Shown piece after piece: positions 12,314 through 21,276 of a stretch of 64,000 bases of DNA. Within the stretch, counting starts at the first letter, position 1; every line of letters begins with the position of its first letter. A model generated the notes under the pieces. That model worked only from the letters and a program-made list of their open reading frames with translations. It searched no databases and was not told the DNA's origin. Source of the DNA: Actinomyces oricola (GTDB lineage Bacteria; Actinomycetota; Actinomycetes; Actinomycetales; Actinomycetaceae). A program made the translations under genes and the position numbers. Where the stretch lies: assembly GCF_004104015.1 (NCBI RefSeq), contig NZ_RYFV01000004.1, positions 62,001-126,000 of the forward strand. Reading direction: 5' to 3'.

Positions 12314-13626
12314 TAGGCCTGCGCCTCCTTGGCCACGAGGGCGGCTGCGTTGTCCAGCGCCGCCTGTGCCGTCAGCTTGCCCTGATAGAGGGGCAGCATG
12401 CAGTCGGTGGAGATCTTGCCCGACAGTCCCGCCACGGCGGCCTCGGTGCGGTAGTTCGTGTAGCCCTCGTCGCGCATGTCGAGCAGGGTTTGCGCGTGGG
12501 CGGGGAACCCGGCGTCGGTGACCAGGTCGTCGGCCCCGGCGATGGAGGGCACCGCTGTGCCCGAGGCCAGGCGGATGCGCTGCCCCTCGGCGCTGAGGAA
12601 GTCGCTGAAGAAGGTGTAGGCCGCCTCGACGTCGGCCGCCTTGGCGTTAATGGCCAGGAAGGAGGCGGCCAGACCGGTGGGGGCCGGGGTGCCCTGGGGG
12701 GTGGGCCAGCAGACGACGTCGTAGCCGCTCAGGTCCACCCCGGCGCTGGTGAGGGTATTGGTGGTGTAGCGCCCCTGGGCGAAGAATGCCAGCTTGTCGG
12801 TGAGGAAGAGGGTGTCGGCGTCGCCGCCCTCGGGCAGGTCGTCGGCGATAAGGAACTCCCCCGCCTGGCAGCGGGCGGCGAACTGCTCCATGGCCGCGAC
12901 GCTGAGCGCATCGGTATTGGCCACGTAGTGACCCTGATCGTCGTAGACGGCGCCTCCTTGGCTGGTCATCCACGAGGCGTGGGTCGCCCAGTAGTTCCAG
13001 AAGGCCAGTGTGCTCAGGCCCGCCGCCTTAATGGCGCTGCTCATGGCCAGGAAGGCCTCAGTGGTCCACTTCCCCGAGGCCGCGAGCTCGGCCGGATCCT
13101 CGGTGACGCCCGCGGCTTTGAGGACGTTCTTGTTGTACCACCAGGCGTCCGGGTTGACGTCGTTGGGCAGGGCGTACAGAGCGCCGTCGAGTTCAGCGAT
13201 GCCGTAGACCTCAGCGCTGAAGTTCTCCTTGGTGATGGGTGAGCCCGCTGCGGTCAGCTGCGCGTCAAGGGGCTGAAGCACCTTATTGGGGATCACGGAG
13301 GCGACCCGGTCGTCGCCAATGTAGAACACGTCCGGGGCGGTCCCGGAGGACAGCTGGGCGAGCAGTTTGGTGTGGTACTCCTCGTAGGAGGCGACTGGCT
13401 GGAAGGTGAGGGTGATCTTCGGGTGCTTGGACCTGAAGTGGTCATTGAACTCCTCCAGGAGCGTCAGCTCTTCAGGCGATCCCCAGGTGGACCAGGTCAC
13501 CGACCCCTTGCCCCCCGAGGAGTTGGATGACCCGGAGCAGGAGGTGGTGGCGGCTGTTGCGCCCAGGGCCGCCGTCAGTGCCGACAGGCGCATGAGGTTG
13601 CGGCGGGTCAGGAGAATGGTGTTCAT
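12313..13626 (-). CDS. Sugar-binding lipoprotein of ABC transporter (SBP family 1)
   Basis: A 437-residue extracellular solute-binding protein. The N-terminus has a Tat-like RRNLMRL start, a hydrophobic stretch and a lipobox ending at Cys30 (ATTSC), followed by a Ser/Gly-rich linker, so it is anchored as a lipoprotein. The rest is the two-lobed fold of sugar-binding proteins. ATG 13626 is chosen because AAGGA lies 7 bases upstream and the signal peptide begins there. It is the first gene of the SBP-MalF-MalG-GH63 operon. The ligand is unknown; the neighbouring glycosidases suggest an oligosaccharide. Confidence 0.92.
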   Translation of the reverse strand: MNTILLTRRNLMRLSALTAALGATAATTSCSGSSNSSGGKGSVTWSTWGSPEELTLLEEFNDHFRSKHPKITLTFQPVASYEEYHTKLLAQLSSGTAPDVFYIGDDRVASVIPNKVLQPLDAQLTAAGSPITKENFSAEVYGIAELDGALYALPNDVNPDAWWYNKNVLKAAGVTEDPAELAASGKWTTEAFLAMSSAIKAAGLSTLAFWNYWATHASWMTSQGGAVYDDQGHYVANTDALSVAAMEQFAARCQAGEFLIADDLPEGGDADTLFLTDKLAFFAQGRYTTNTLTSAGVDLSGYDVVCWPTPQGTPAPTGLAASFLAINAKAADVEAAYTFFSDFLSAEGQRIRLASGTAVPSIAGADDLVTDAGFPAHAQTLLDMRDEGYTNYRTEAAVAGLSGKISTDCMLPLYQGKLTAQAALDNAAALVAKEAQA

Positions 13627-13744
13627 GGCTGTGTCCTTACCTCGTTGATAATGCCGTTGCTGACGTTGTTGTGTTGGTCGGGTGGAATCGTTGAGATGGC
13701 CCTCGGGCGGGCGAGGCGGCGGGTGAGGGACTGGAGGGGGTGAC

Positions 13745-14626
13745 TCAGGGGTCTGCTTCGCAATACCGCCACGATGGGCGCGCGCCGAGCTCCGCCATGA
13801 GCATGGCACCCACAATGAGCGACCCGCCAAGAACAAGGCGCGGGGTCACCGGCTCGTGACCAATGATGGTGGCGAAGAGGGCCGCGAAGACCGGCTCGCA
13901 GGTCATGATCACCGCCGCACGCGTTGAACTCATCCGCGCCTGGGCCCAGGTCTGTAAGAACATGGTGGCAATGCCCGAGGCCAGGACCATGTAGAGCAGG
14001 GGGCCCCAGACCCTGGCGGTCGAGGGAATAGCGACGCCCCCCGGGAGGGCGCTCAGGGAGCAGATGCCGGCGATGCCAATCATCTGCGTGGCGGTCAGGG
14101 CCGCCGCATCCTGGTCGCGGGACAGCGCGCCGAGCAGGACAATGTGCAGGGCGTAGACGAGGGAGCCGCCGAAGGTGATGGCGGCCCCGCCGGAGAACGC
14201 GAACCCGCGCAGACTCAGGACCCCCAGGCCCACCAGCGCCATGACACTGGCGGTCAGGGCGGTTCGGCTCATGGGCGTGCGCGCAATGAGGAACAGCAGG
14301 AGGGGGGTGAGCACCACGTACATGCCGGTGATGAAGCCGGAGACGGCGGCGTCCGTGGTTTTCAGGCCCACGGTCTGAAGGATCTGGGCCAGGCCGTAGA
14401 CGGCCCCCAGAAGCACCCCTCGTCCCCACTGCCCTCCGCTGAGCTGACGCAGGCGGGGTGCGGTGGCGCAGACCATGATCAGGGCTGCGAGGGTGAAGCG
14501 CACAGCCAGGAAGTCCGTGGCCGCGACGTAGTTCAGCGTGTCTTTGAGGACAATGAAGGTCGAGCCCCACACGGCCGTGACGACCAGCAGCGCCGCGGCG
14601 GGCGCAGCAGCTGCAAGTCGGTGCAT
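13745..14626 (-). CDS. EamA-family (drug/metabolite) transporter
   Basis: A 293-residue membrane protein with ten hydrophobic segments in two EamA repeats. The first repeat begins with AVWGSTFIVLKDTLNYV, and the second contains the conserved glutamate in MTCEPVFAALFATIIGHEP. AGGAG before the ATG supports the start. It lies 118 bp from the sugar-binding protein gene on the same strand, so it may be separate from that operon. The substrate cannot be inferred. Confidence 0.88.
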   Translation of the reverse strand: MHRLAAAAPAAALLVVTAVWGSTFIVLKDTLNYVAATDFLAVRFTLAALIMVCATAPRLRQLSGGQWGRGVLLGAVYGLAQILQTVGLKTTDAAVSGFITGMYVVLTPLLLFLIARTPMSRTALTASVMALVGLGVLSLRGFAFSGGAAITFGGSLVYALHIVLLGALSRDQDAAALTATQMIGIAGICSLSALPGGVAIPSTARVWGPLLYMVLASGIATMFLQTWAQARMSSTRAAVIMTCEPVFAALFATIIGHEPVTPRLVLGGSLIVGAMLMAELGARPSWRYCEADP

Positions 14627-14959
14627 GACGGGCTCCTGGCAAGCGGGATGTCGGGGGAGAATCAGCTCCGCAACAGGAATGGTACCGGTTTCACAGAGCG
14701 TTGGGGAGATTATGCAGCGCTGTGCCGCCCCAGTACAAGGGCGCGACCGCGGGATCGCACTCCCCCGGGCGGCGCCCCGATCGGGCCGCCACGGTTCGCC
14801 GCGGTTCGCCGCCGCCCAGGCGTACTCAGGGGATGGGTTGGGCCGGGCGCGCCAGGGGCGGGCGCCGCCGCACTACCCGGCTGCCCCCGGGGGACGAAGT
14901 CGGGGTGTTGAGCGATCCCGTCAGTAGCGTCTCAGTAGCGTCAGTGCCGTCAAGTGCCG
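14627..14959. other. Gene-free region with short repeats
   Basis: There is no supported gene between the EamA gene and htpX. Near the htpX end (14930-14962) are short direct repeats, TCAGTAGCGTC twice and AGTGCCGTC twice, running into the htpX stop codon. The EamA promoter should lie near 14640-14700; I cannot define it. Confidence 0.5.
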
Positions 14960-15826
14960 TCAGTACCCGGCCATCTGCTCCAGACGGCGAATGCGCTGAT
15001 CCATGGGCGGGTGCGTGGCGAAAAGATTGCGGATCCCGCCGAAGGGGTTGGCGATCATCATGGCGCTGACCGGCTCAACGCGCGGGTCATGAGCCATGGG
15101 GGCCACTGCGATGCCGCCGTCGATCTTGCGCAGGGCGCTGGCCAGGGCCAGCGGGTCGTTGGTCAGAACCGCGCCGTCGTGGTCGGCGTCGTATTCCCTG
15201 GTACGTGAGACGGCGAACTGAGTCAGGGAGGCGGCCAGGGGCGCCAGCAGCGCCATCAGGAGTACCGCGATCGGATTGCCCTTGTCCCGGTCGCGGCCCC
15301 CTCCCCCGAACCACAGGATCATGGTGGATACCGAGGAGATGACCCCGGCAATACCGGCGGCCACCGAGCCGGTAAGAATGTCGCGGTTGTAGACGTGGGA
15401 GAGCTCATGGCCCAGAACCCCGCGCAGTTCACGCTCGTTGAGAAGCTGAAGAATGCCCTGGGTACAGCACACGGCGGCATGGGCGGGATCGCGCCCAGTG
15501 GCGAAGGCGTTGGGACTCATGGTCGGGGCGACGTACAGGCGTGGCATGGGCTGGCCGGCGGCTGTGGACAGCTCCCGCACAACCGCGTGCATGACGGGCT
15601 GCTGGGCCTCAGTGACCTCAATGGCGCCCATGGAGCGCACGGCGAGCTTATCGGAGTTCCAGTAGGTGTAGGCCGTCTGTCCAATGCCGATCAGCGGCAT
15701 AATGAACAGCCAGATCGACGACCCGGTGCCCTCGGCGAGCACCCAGCCGAGCAGGAGGAGCAGGGCCCACAGACCGCCCATGAGAATGGCGGTCTTGAGC
15801 CCGTTGTGGTGGTTTGTACCCGTCAT
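14960..15826 (-). CDS. htpX: Membrane zinc metalloprotease HtpX
   Basis: A 288-residue M48B protease that degrades misfolded membrane proteins. Two membrane segments lie at about 14-30 and 37-53, the zinc site HELSH is at 140-144, two more membrane segments follow, and the third ligand lies in SRTREYDADHDG. The ends and length match the family. There is no ribosome binding site before ATG 15826; a promoter with its -10 box 7 bases upstream suggests a leaderless transcript. It probably belongs to the envelope-stress response, as in other bacteria. Confidence 0.93.
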   Translation of the reverse strand: MTGTNHHNGLKTAILMGGLWALLLLLGWVLAEGTGSSIWLFIMPLIGIGQTAYTYWNSDKLAVRSMGAIEVTEAQQPVMHAVVRELSTAAGQPMPRLYVAPTMSPNAFATGRDPAHAAVCCTQGILQLLNERELRGVLGHELSHVYNRDILTGSVAAGIAGVISSVSTMILWFGGGGRDRDKGNPIAVLLMALLAPLAASLTQFAVSRTREYDADHDGAVLTNDPLALASALRKIDGGIAVAPMAHDPRVEPVSAMMIANPFGGIRNLFATHPPMDQRIRRLEQMAGY

Positions 15827-15833
15827 AACGGCG

Positions 15834-15863
15834 ATCCTAGATGTTTTCGCTGAGGGACCGTAA
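15834..15863 (-). promoter_or_regulatory. Putative htpX promoter, leaderless
   Basis: On the minus strand TTACGG (15858-15863) and TAGGAT (15834-15839) are 18 bases apart, and the -10 box ends 7 bases before the htpX ATG. Transcription would start at or one base before the start codon. Two copies of AATAATCGTG lie just upstream (15862-15881). Confidence 0.5.
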
Positions 15864-15894
15864 TAATCGTGAATAATCGTGATAAAGGGCGCTC

Positions 15895-15937
15895 GGAGCT
15901 GGTCTCACCGCCCGGGACGAGCGGTAAGACCAGCTCC
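15895..15937 (-). terminator. Long hairpin between the TAP-like gene and htpX
   Basis: Left arm 15895-15911 (GGAGCTGGTCTCACCGC) and right arm 15921-15937 pair at 16 of 17 positions around a 9-base loop. It lies 32 bases after the stop codon of the TAP-like hydrolase gene, read on the minus strand, where a terminator is expected. Only a short T run (CTTTAT) follows about 10 bases later, so termination strength is uncertain. Confidence 0.55.
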
Positions 15938-15969
15938 GCAGTACTTATGCGCCTCTGTCTCAGCCGGTC

Positions 15970-17698
15970 TCAGCCGGTCGTGGTAGCGGCCGCGGCGGCG
16001 GGCTCGGCCTTGCAGGTCGTCCCCTCATCGGGGAGCTCACCGCGCAGGAGGTAGGAGTCCACGGCGTTGTCGACGCAGGCGCCCTTGAGCCGGTAGGCGC
16101 CGTGCCCGTTGCCCTCGACGGTCAGCAGCCGGCCGGACTCCAGCTGTGAGGCCAGCGCCTGAGACCAGTGGTAGGGCGTGGCCGGGTCGCCGGTGATGCC
16201 CACGACCAGAATCGGGGCGGACCCCTCGGCGCGCACGGCTGCGGGCTCGTGGTCGGTGCTGTGCCCCCAGCCCTGGCAGAAGGCGTCACGGTACCCCAGG
16301 CCCTGACCGACGGTAGGAGCGGTCTCCTTGATCGTGGCGGCCTGCTCGTCCCACTGCGCCTGGTCGCCGCGCACCGGATAGTCGAGGCAGTCAATAGCGC
16401 TCATGGCGGATTCATTGGCGGCCTTCTGCGCCTGGGCCTGAGCGGCCTTCTCCGGGTCCTGCTCGGCGTCGCCCCCGCCTTCGGCGGCAGTGGCCAGGGT
16501 GGACAACTCGGTGCCGTCGTTGTTCCTCATGGCGGCGCGCAGAGCGGAAGTCAGGGTGTCCCAGGTGGAGTCGTCGTACATGAGCTGGACCAGGGTGCTC
16601 GAGATGGTGGCGCCATCAACGGTCACACCCTCCTGGGAGGTCGGCAGCGGGGTGGCGTTGGCATTGTCAATGAGGGTGCGCAGCTGGCTCAGGCCCTCGT
16701 CAGGGGTTCCCGTCAGCGGGCAGTCCTCACCGGCCTGGCAGTGCTACGGGATAGGCCATTGTGCCCTGGTAGTCCCAGGGGCAGTCCTCACCGGCCTGGC
16801 AGTGCTCGACGTAGGTGCGCACGCTGCCCTCGATTGCCGCGGCCTGGTCCAGGCCGATCTGCGCGTTCTGCAACGAGGGGTCCTGGGCGGAATCCAGGAC
16901 CATGCGCCCCACATTGGCGGGGAACATCTCAGCGTAGCGAGCCCCGAGGTAGGTGCCGTAGGAGGCCCCCATGAAGTACAGGCGGGGGTCCCCGGACGTC
17001 GCTCGCAGAATATCGAGATCCTGGACGACCGAGGCGGTGTCCATGTGGTCGATAATGCCGGGAACCGACGAGTTCTGCTCGCACTTGGCGGCCGTCTCCT
17101 GGCCGTCCTGGATTGAGGCCTGGACGGACTCCTCCTTGTTCCGCTTTGACGCGCTGTCGTCGGCCGACGAGGCGGCCTGGCCGGTTGCCGCCTTGGCCGC
17201 CTGATCGATCTCCTCGGGGCTCAGACAGGTCAGGGGCGCAGAGGCCCCCACACCGCGAGGGTCGAAGCCGATAATGTCGAAATTGGAGCGCAGGTCGGCG
17301 GAGAAGGCCGCCTCGCCCGCCGAGACGTGCTCCACTCCGCTGCCGCCGGGACCGCCGGGGTTAACGAACAAGGTGCCGATCGGCTCACCCGAGGTCGAGG
17401 GCAGCTTCTTGAGGGCGATGTCGATCGTCTGCCCGGTTGGATTGGCGTAGTCGAGGGGCACTTGAGCGGTGGCGCACTGGAAGGAGGCCTCGTCCTCGCA
17501 GGCGCTCCAGTCGATCTTCTGCCCGTAGAAGGACTCCAGTCCGGCCGGAATCGGCGGGGCCGACGTCTCCGCCACAGGGGTCGCCCGAGCCGACGAGTTG
17601 GATGAGGTGCTTGCGGTGCACGCTGAGAGGGCCAGACAGAAGCTTGTTACAGCGACCAGCGGCAGCGCCCCGGTACGGAATCTGTTCATCGATATCAT
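15970..17698 (-). pseudogene. TAP-like alpha/beta-hydrolase lipoprotein, disrupted by a 61-bp insertion
   Basis: Remnant of a secreted serine peptidase of the tripeptidyl-aminopeptidase family. The first 322 codons encode a lipoprotein signal (lipobox LSAC, Cys27), the oxyanion loop GTLFVNPGGPGGSG (108-121) and the nucleophile elbow GASYG (Ser246). The C-terminal TAP-like domain, with its Asp (GITGDPATP) and His (GNGHGAY), lies in another frame. The frames are separated by a 61-bp insertion marked by a 28-bp direct repeat; removing 61 bp gives a continuous frame of 555 codons. As it stands, translation stops at 16727 and the catalytic Asp and His are lost. An assembly error or a switchable gene is possible. 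No Shine-Dalgarno; a TAAAGT box precedes ATG 17698. Confidence 0.85.
16718..16806. repeat. 28-bp direct repeat flanking a 33-bp insert in the TAP-like gene
   Basis: Identical 28-bp copies at 16718-16745 and 16779-16806 (beginning GGGCAGTCCTCACCGGCC) are 61 bases apart. The 33 bases between them contain a perfect short hairpin, CCCTGG-TAGTC-CCAGGG (16763-16780 region). One copy plus the spacer equals 61 bp and shifts the reading frame. Confidence 0.9.
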
Positions 17699-17705
17699 GA
17701 GGGTG

Positions 17706-17711
17706 ACTTTA
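17706..17711 (-). promoter_or_regulatory. Putative -10 box (TAAAGT) of the TAP-like gene
   Basis: TAAAGT fits TANNNT and ends 7 bases before ATG 17698, which has no Shine-Dalgarno sequence. This is the same arrangement as at htpX, birA, arcA and menB. Confidence 0.45.
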
Positions 17712-18008
17712 AATATGGCGCTCGATCGTGTTGATCCTCCTATTGGTTGATCCTGTGCGAATCCGCGCCTTTTCCACTAGAAGGAGGGGTCTCCGCCCGA
17801 ATGCGGCCGAACGCTCACGCCCGTCTCATCCGCCGCGCACCGGCCGGCACCACCCGGGGACGCCGACGGCGCCGGCGGGCTGCTGGGGCAGCCGTGACCC
17901 GACCGGGGCCCGGCACTCCGGCGGGCGACCCGGCCCGCGCGAGGTGATCGCGGTGCCAGACGCCCAGGCCCGGTCCTCCGGCGGGCGACCCGGCCCTTGG
18001 GAGGGCGC
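17712..18008. other. Gene-free region with a 30-bp direct repeat
   Basis: There is no supported gene between fprA and the TAP-like gene. Two 30-bp copies (28 of 30 identical, core CTCCGGCGGGCGACCCGGCC) are at 17907-17936 and 17967-17996, the second ending 12 bases before the fprA stop codon. Confidence 0.7.
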
Positions 18009-19496
18009 TCAGCCCTCCAGCCGACCGGCGACGCGTGCCGGAACCCGATCGGCCTCGGGCTGGCCAATGAGGTCGCCGGGGGCTTCCTGACCGCGCGAAA
18101 TCGCCGTCATCGCCTCGCGGGAGACGACCTTGACCCGCTCGCGCGGCTTGGCAGCCCCGCTGCTCACCGTAACGTCGCCGTAGGCCTCGCCGAGCTCGCG
18201 CTCGTAGGCGTCGAGCAGCTCCCAACCCTCCCAGGTGGTGAAGGGCACGCCGCGCTTCTTGAGCAGGGTCATGACCGCCTCGTGACCGATCTGGGACTCG
18301 TCGGCGGTGGTGGCGTGCAGCAGACCCGCACCGGCGTCGGCCACGAGGTTGGTAATGGTCTCCTGGGCGTCGGATTTGGTGGAGCCAATGAGTCCGACGG
18401 GACCGCGCCTAATCCAGCCGGTGGCGTACACCCCGGTGACCGGCTCCCCGTCCTGGTCCAGGACGCGCCCACCGGCATTGGGGATGACGTGGTGCTCGTT
18501 ATCGAAGGGCAGGCCCTCAATGGGGCTGCCGGCGTAGCCAATGGCGCGGTAGACGGCCTGGACGGGCCAGTCGTGGAACTCACCGGTGCCCACAACCGTG
18601 CCGTCGCCGGTCAGGCGAGTGCGCTCGGTGCGCAGGGCGCGCACATGGCCGGCCTCGTCGGTGAGAACCTCCGCCGGGGCCTGGAAGAGATGGATGTGGA
18701 TGCGGCGCGAGGCGGTGAGGTCCTCGGGCTCCTGCATGGCGTAGCCCTCCAGGGCCTTAACCACCTGGCGCTGCTGGTTGGAGGAGCGAAGCGCCTCCTG
18801 ACTTCCGGCGTCGTACTCGAAGTCCTCCTCGTCGACCACAACATCGACGTCGGGCTGCTTCCCCAGCTCGCGCAGCTCCAGCGGGGTGAACTTGACCTGG
18901 GCGGGGCCGCGGCGGCCGAAGACGTGGACGTCCCTGGTCGGTGCTGCTTTCAGGATTTCGGCGACGTTCTCGGGGACCTCGGTGACCATCAGGTCCTCGG
19001 CGTGCTTGGCCAATATGCGGGCAATGTCCAGGGCGACATTGCCGACCCCAATGACGGCGACCTCCTTGGCCGCCAGGTCCCAGGTGCGGGGGTGGTCGGG
19101 GTGACCGTCGTACCAGGAGACGAAGTCGGCGCCACCGTGGCACTCGGGGGCGTCTACGCCGGGAATGTCCAGGGGCGCATCGACGTCGGCGCCGGTGGAG
19201 AAGATGAGGGCGTCGTAGTGCTCGCGCAGTTCCGCCACGGAGATGTCGCGACCGACCTCCACATTGCCCACCAGGCGGATGTCCCCGCGCTGGAGGATCT
19301 TGTAGAGGGCCACAATGATCTGCTTAATGCGCGGGTGATCGGGGGCGACGCCGTAGCGCACCAACCCGTAGGGGGCGGGAAGGCGCTCAAAAAGGTCGAT
19401 ATTCACCGCCAGCCCGGATTTGGACAGGATGTCGGAGGCGTAGATGCCGGCGGGACCGGCACCGATGACGGCGACACTGAGAGGACGTGCGTTCAC
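18009..19496 (-). CDS. fprA: NADPH-ferredoxin reductase (FprA, adrenodoxin-reductase type)
   Basis: Transfers electrons between NADP(H) and ferredoxin. The 495-residue flavoprotein has the N-terminal FAD-binding motif GAGPAG (12-17), ERLPAPYGLVRYGVAPDHP, the NADP-binding motif VIGVGNVALDIARIL, the FGRRGPAQVKFT segment and the C-terminal YATGWIRRGPVGLIGSTKSDA block, all diagnostic of the adrenodoxin reductase/FprA group. GTG 19496 is chosen because the FAD motif starts right after it; AGGAAA lies about 10 bases upstream. It stands alone on the minus strand. Confidence 0.92.
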   Translation of the reverse strand: MNARPLSVAVIGAGPAGIYASDILSKSGLAVNIDLFERLPAPYGLVRYGVAPDHPRIKQIIVALYKILQRGDIRLVGNVEVGRDISVAELREHYDALIFSTGADVDAPLDIPGVDAPECHGGADFVSWYDGHPDHPRTWDLAAKEVAVIGVGNVALDIARILAKHAEDLMVTEVPENVAEILKAAPTRDVHVFGRRGPAQVKFTPLELRELGKQPDVDVVVDEEDFEYDAGSQEALRSSNQQRQVVKALEGYAMQEPEDLTASRRIHIHLFQAPAEVLTDEAGHVRALRTERTRLTGDGTVVGTGEFHDWPVQAVYRAIGYAGSPIEGLPFDNEHHVIPNAGGRVLDQDGEPVTGVYATGWIRRGPVGLIGSTKSDAQETITNLVADAGAGLLHATTADESQIGHEAVMTLLKKRGVPFTTWEGWELLDAYERELGEAYGDVTVSSGAAKPRERVKVVSREAMTAISRGQEAPGDLIGQPEADRVPARVAGRLEG

Positions 19497-19596
19497 TGCT
19501 CTTTCGTTTCCTAAGCGGCGGGATGAGACTGGGCGGACCGGGGCCGGGCGGCACCGGCAGTAGCGCTGCCTTAGTTTAGGGGGCGGCCGCATCACG

Positions 19597-19926
19597 GCCT
19601 CATGGCGTCCGACACACGTGCGGGGCCAACAGCGCCTCCCCGACCTAACCGGGTGGTGCGCCCCGGGGCTCGAGCCGTGTCGCGTCCGAGAAGTCGCCGC
19701 CCGGCACCCCCGTGGCCGAGTTCTGTCGAGTTCGGCCGGGTTCGCCCGGGTTCCGCCGAGTTCGGCCGAGTTCGATCGTTGCTCGCGCCGAGCTCGCCTC
19801 CTGACCGTGAGTGCGCTGCGAGCCCGATGTGAGCCCCTGCGCCGACGCCGGGCGATGTGTTCGCCCGGCCTCGGCGCAGGGCGGCTCAGGCCCCGGGTCA
19901 GCGCATCCTCATGACATCCGGCGTTC
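19597..19926. other. Gene-free region upstream of fprA
   Basis: No supported gene. The notable content is a 10-bp-period tandem repeat at 19716-19775. The rest is GC-rich sequence between the start of fprA and the end of the lipoprotein gene. Confidence 0.55.
19716..19775. repeat. Six tandem 10-bp units (CCGAGTTCGG-like)
   Basis: Six successive decamers, variants of CCGAGTTCGG (CCGAGTTCTG, TCGAGTTCGG, CCGGGTTCGC, CCGGGTTCCG, CCGAGTTCGG, CCGAGTTCGA). The period of about one helical turn would place any bound protein on one face of the DNA. It lies 220 bp upstream of the fprA start codon. Confidence 0.8.
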
Positions 19927-21276
19927 TCACCACTTGGTCGCAGGGATGAACAGCTCGGAGGCCTCGGGCTGGCCGTTCACCTGCTTGGACAGCGCCACGA
20001 AATGGTTGAGGGCGCGCAGCTCCGAGGCGGGGTAGGGGGTGGTGGAGATCTTCGATCCGTCGCTAAGGGACAGCAGGTGCAGCGTCTTGTCGGAGTTCCG
20101 GTACGTGGCGTAGATGGTGCTGCCGTGGACCACGGCGCTGTCCGGGATATCCTCGCCCCTGGCCCCGTTCAGCGTGAACAGCGGCTCCGCGGCCCCGGGC
20201 TCGCGCACCTCGAAGGCGTCGATTCCGCAGGTGACGAGGTACCCGTTGGCCAGGGACGTGAAGGCCATGCCCTGACCGACGGAGGTGAGCGTCATGCTGT
20301 CGGGGGGAGGGGTCTTGACCGGGGTGAGGGCCCCGGACGTGAGGTCGACGGCATTGAGGGCCTCGATGTCCATGACCGCCAGGCCGGTGCCCTTCGTGCC
20401 GACGTAGGCCCAGGTGCCGAAGACCGCCAGGAGCACGGAGCCGGCGGGGACGCTGTAAGCGACAGAACCATCGGTCAGGGAGACGATGTCAGTGGCATCG
20501 CCGTTGCTGACGGCGAGGTACCGGCCGACCAACTCGTCAGAGGTCTTAATGTCCCGCTCGTGGAGGACTGACAGGTCCGCAGTGGAGACGGCCACGCAGC
20601 GATCAGTAGTCATCACGATGACGGCGGCGCCGTCATCGGACAGGAGCACCTCGTGCTGGTCGACCGAGGAGGCGTCAACGTCGGTCCACAGGGAGGTGCT
20701 GGACACGGCGGCGGTGGCGAGCTCCACCTTGACCAGGTCCACGCTCTGCGTGGCGGCCTGCCCGTCCTTTGAGGCGGCGCTCAGCCCGGCCAGGAAGTAG
20801 GCCGCCTCCTCGGTGACGACCGCGCGTCCGGCGGTCATGGTGTAGGCGGCCCCCGGTACGGTGGCGACGGCGCTGGCGTCCTCGTCCTTGAGAACGACCA
20901 CCCGGTACTCGCCGGTGCCGGCATCGGCCATGAGGAGCGAGGTGGTCAGGTCTGCGAGGTCGACGTACCCGGAGTAGTTAGAGTGATCGATCATGGAGGG
21001 GCTGGTCCAGAAGACCGCGAACTGCGACGACATCATCTGGTTGAAGCAGCAGCCGGTGATGAAGGGGCTAAGGGTCACCGGCTCGCCGAAGGCCGTGGGA
21101 GAGGACTCGGTGTCTGAGGCCTTGACCGGCGTGTGCGTCGTCGGTTCGACGCTGGCCGATGCGGTGCTCGCACCCGTGGAGGAGGTGTTGTCGGAGGACC
21201 CGCAAGATGCCAGGGTTACGGCTCCGGCAAGGCCGAGCGCGGAGGCAGACAAGGACAGGAAGGCGCGACGCTGCAT
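19927..21276 (-). CDS. Tat-type lipoprotein, predicted beta-propeller, function unknown
   Basis: A 449-residue exported protein. It begins with twin arginines (MQRRAFLSL) and a hydrophobic stretch ending in a lipobox with Cys25 (LASC), then a Ser/Thr-rich linker. The remainder is a run of short beta-strand segments with repeated DG/DS turns, like a WD40/PQQ-type propeller, though no diagnostic repeat can be named. A vicinal Cys pair (ITGCCFNQMMSS) near residue 75 is distinctive. GGAG before the ATG supports the start. Its neighbour upstream is the end of the nuo operon. I do not recognise the family. Confidence 0.75.
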   Translation of the reverse strand: MQRRAFLSLSASALGLAGAVTLASCGSSDNTSSTGASTASASVEPTTHTPVKASDTESSPTAFGEPVTLSPFITGCCFNQMMSSQFAVFWTSPSMIDHSNYSGYVDLADLTTSLLMADAGTGEYRVVVLKDEDASAVATVPGAAYTMTAGRAVVTEEAAYFLAGLSAASKDGQAATQSVDLVKVELATAAVSSTSLWTDVDASSVDQHEVLLSDDGAAVIVMTTDRCVAVSTADLSVLHERDIKTSDELVGRYLAVSNGDATDIVSLTDGSVAYSVPAGSVLLAVFGTWAYVGTKGTGLAVMDIEALNAVDLTSGALTPVKTPPPDSMTLTSVGQGMAFTSLANGYLVTCGIDAFEVREPGAAEPLFTLNGARGEDIPDSAVVHGSTIYATYRNSDKTLHLLSLSDGSKISTTPYPASELRALNHFVALSKQVNGQPEASELFIPATKW

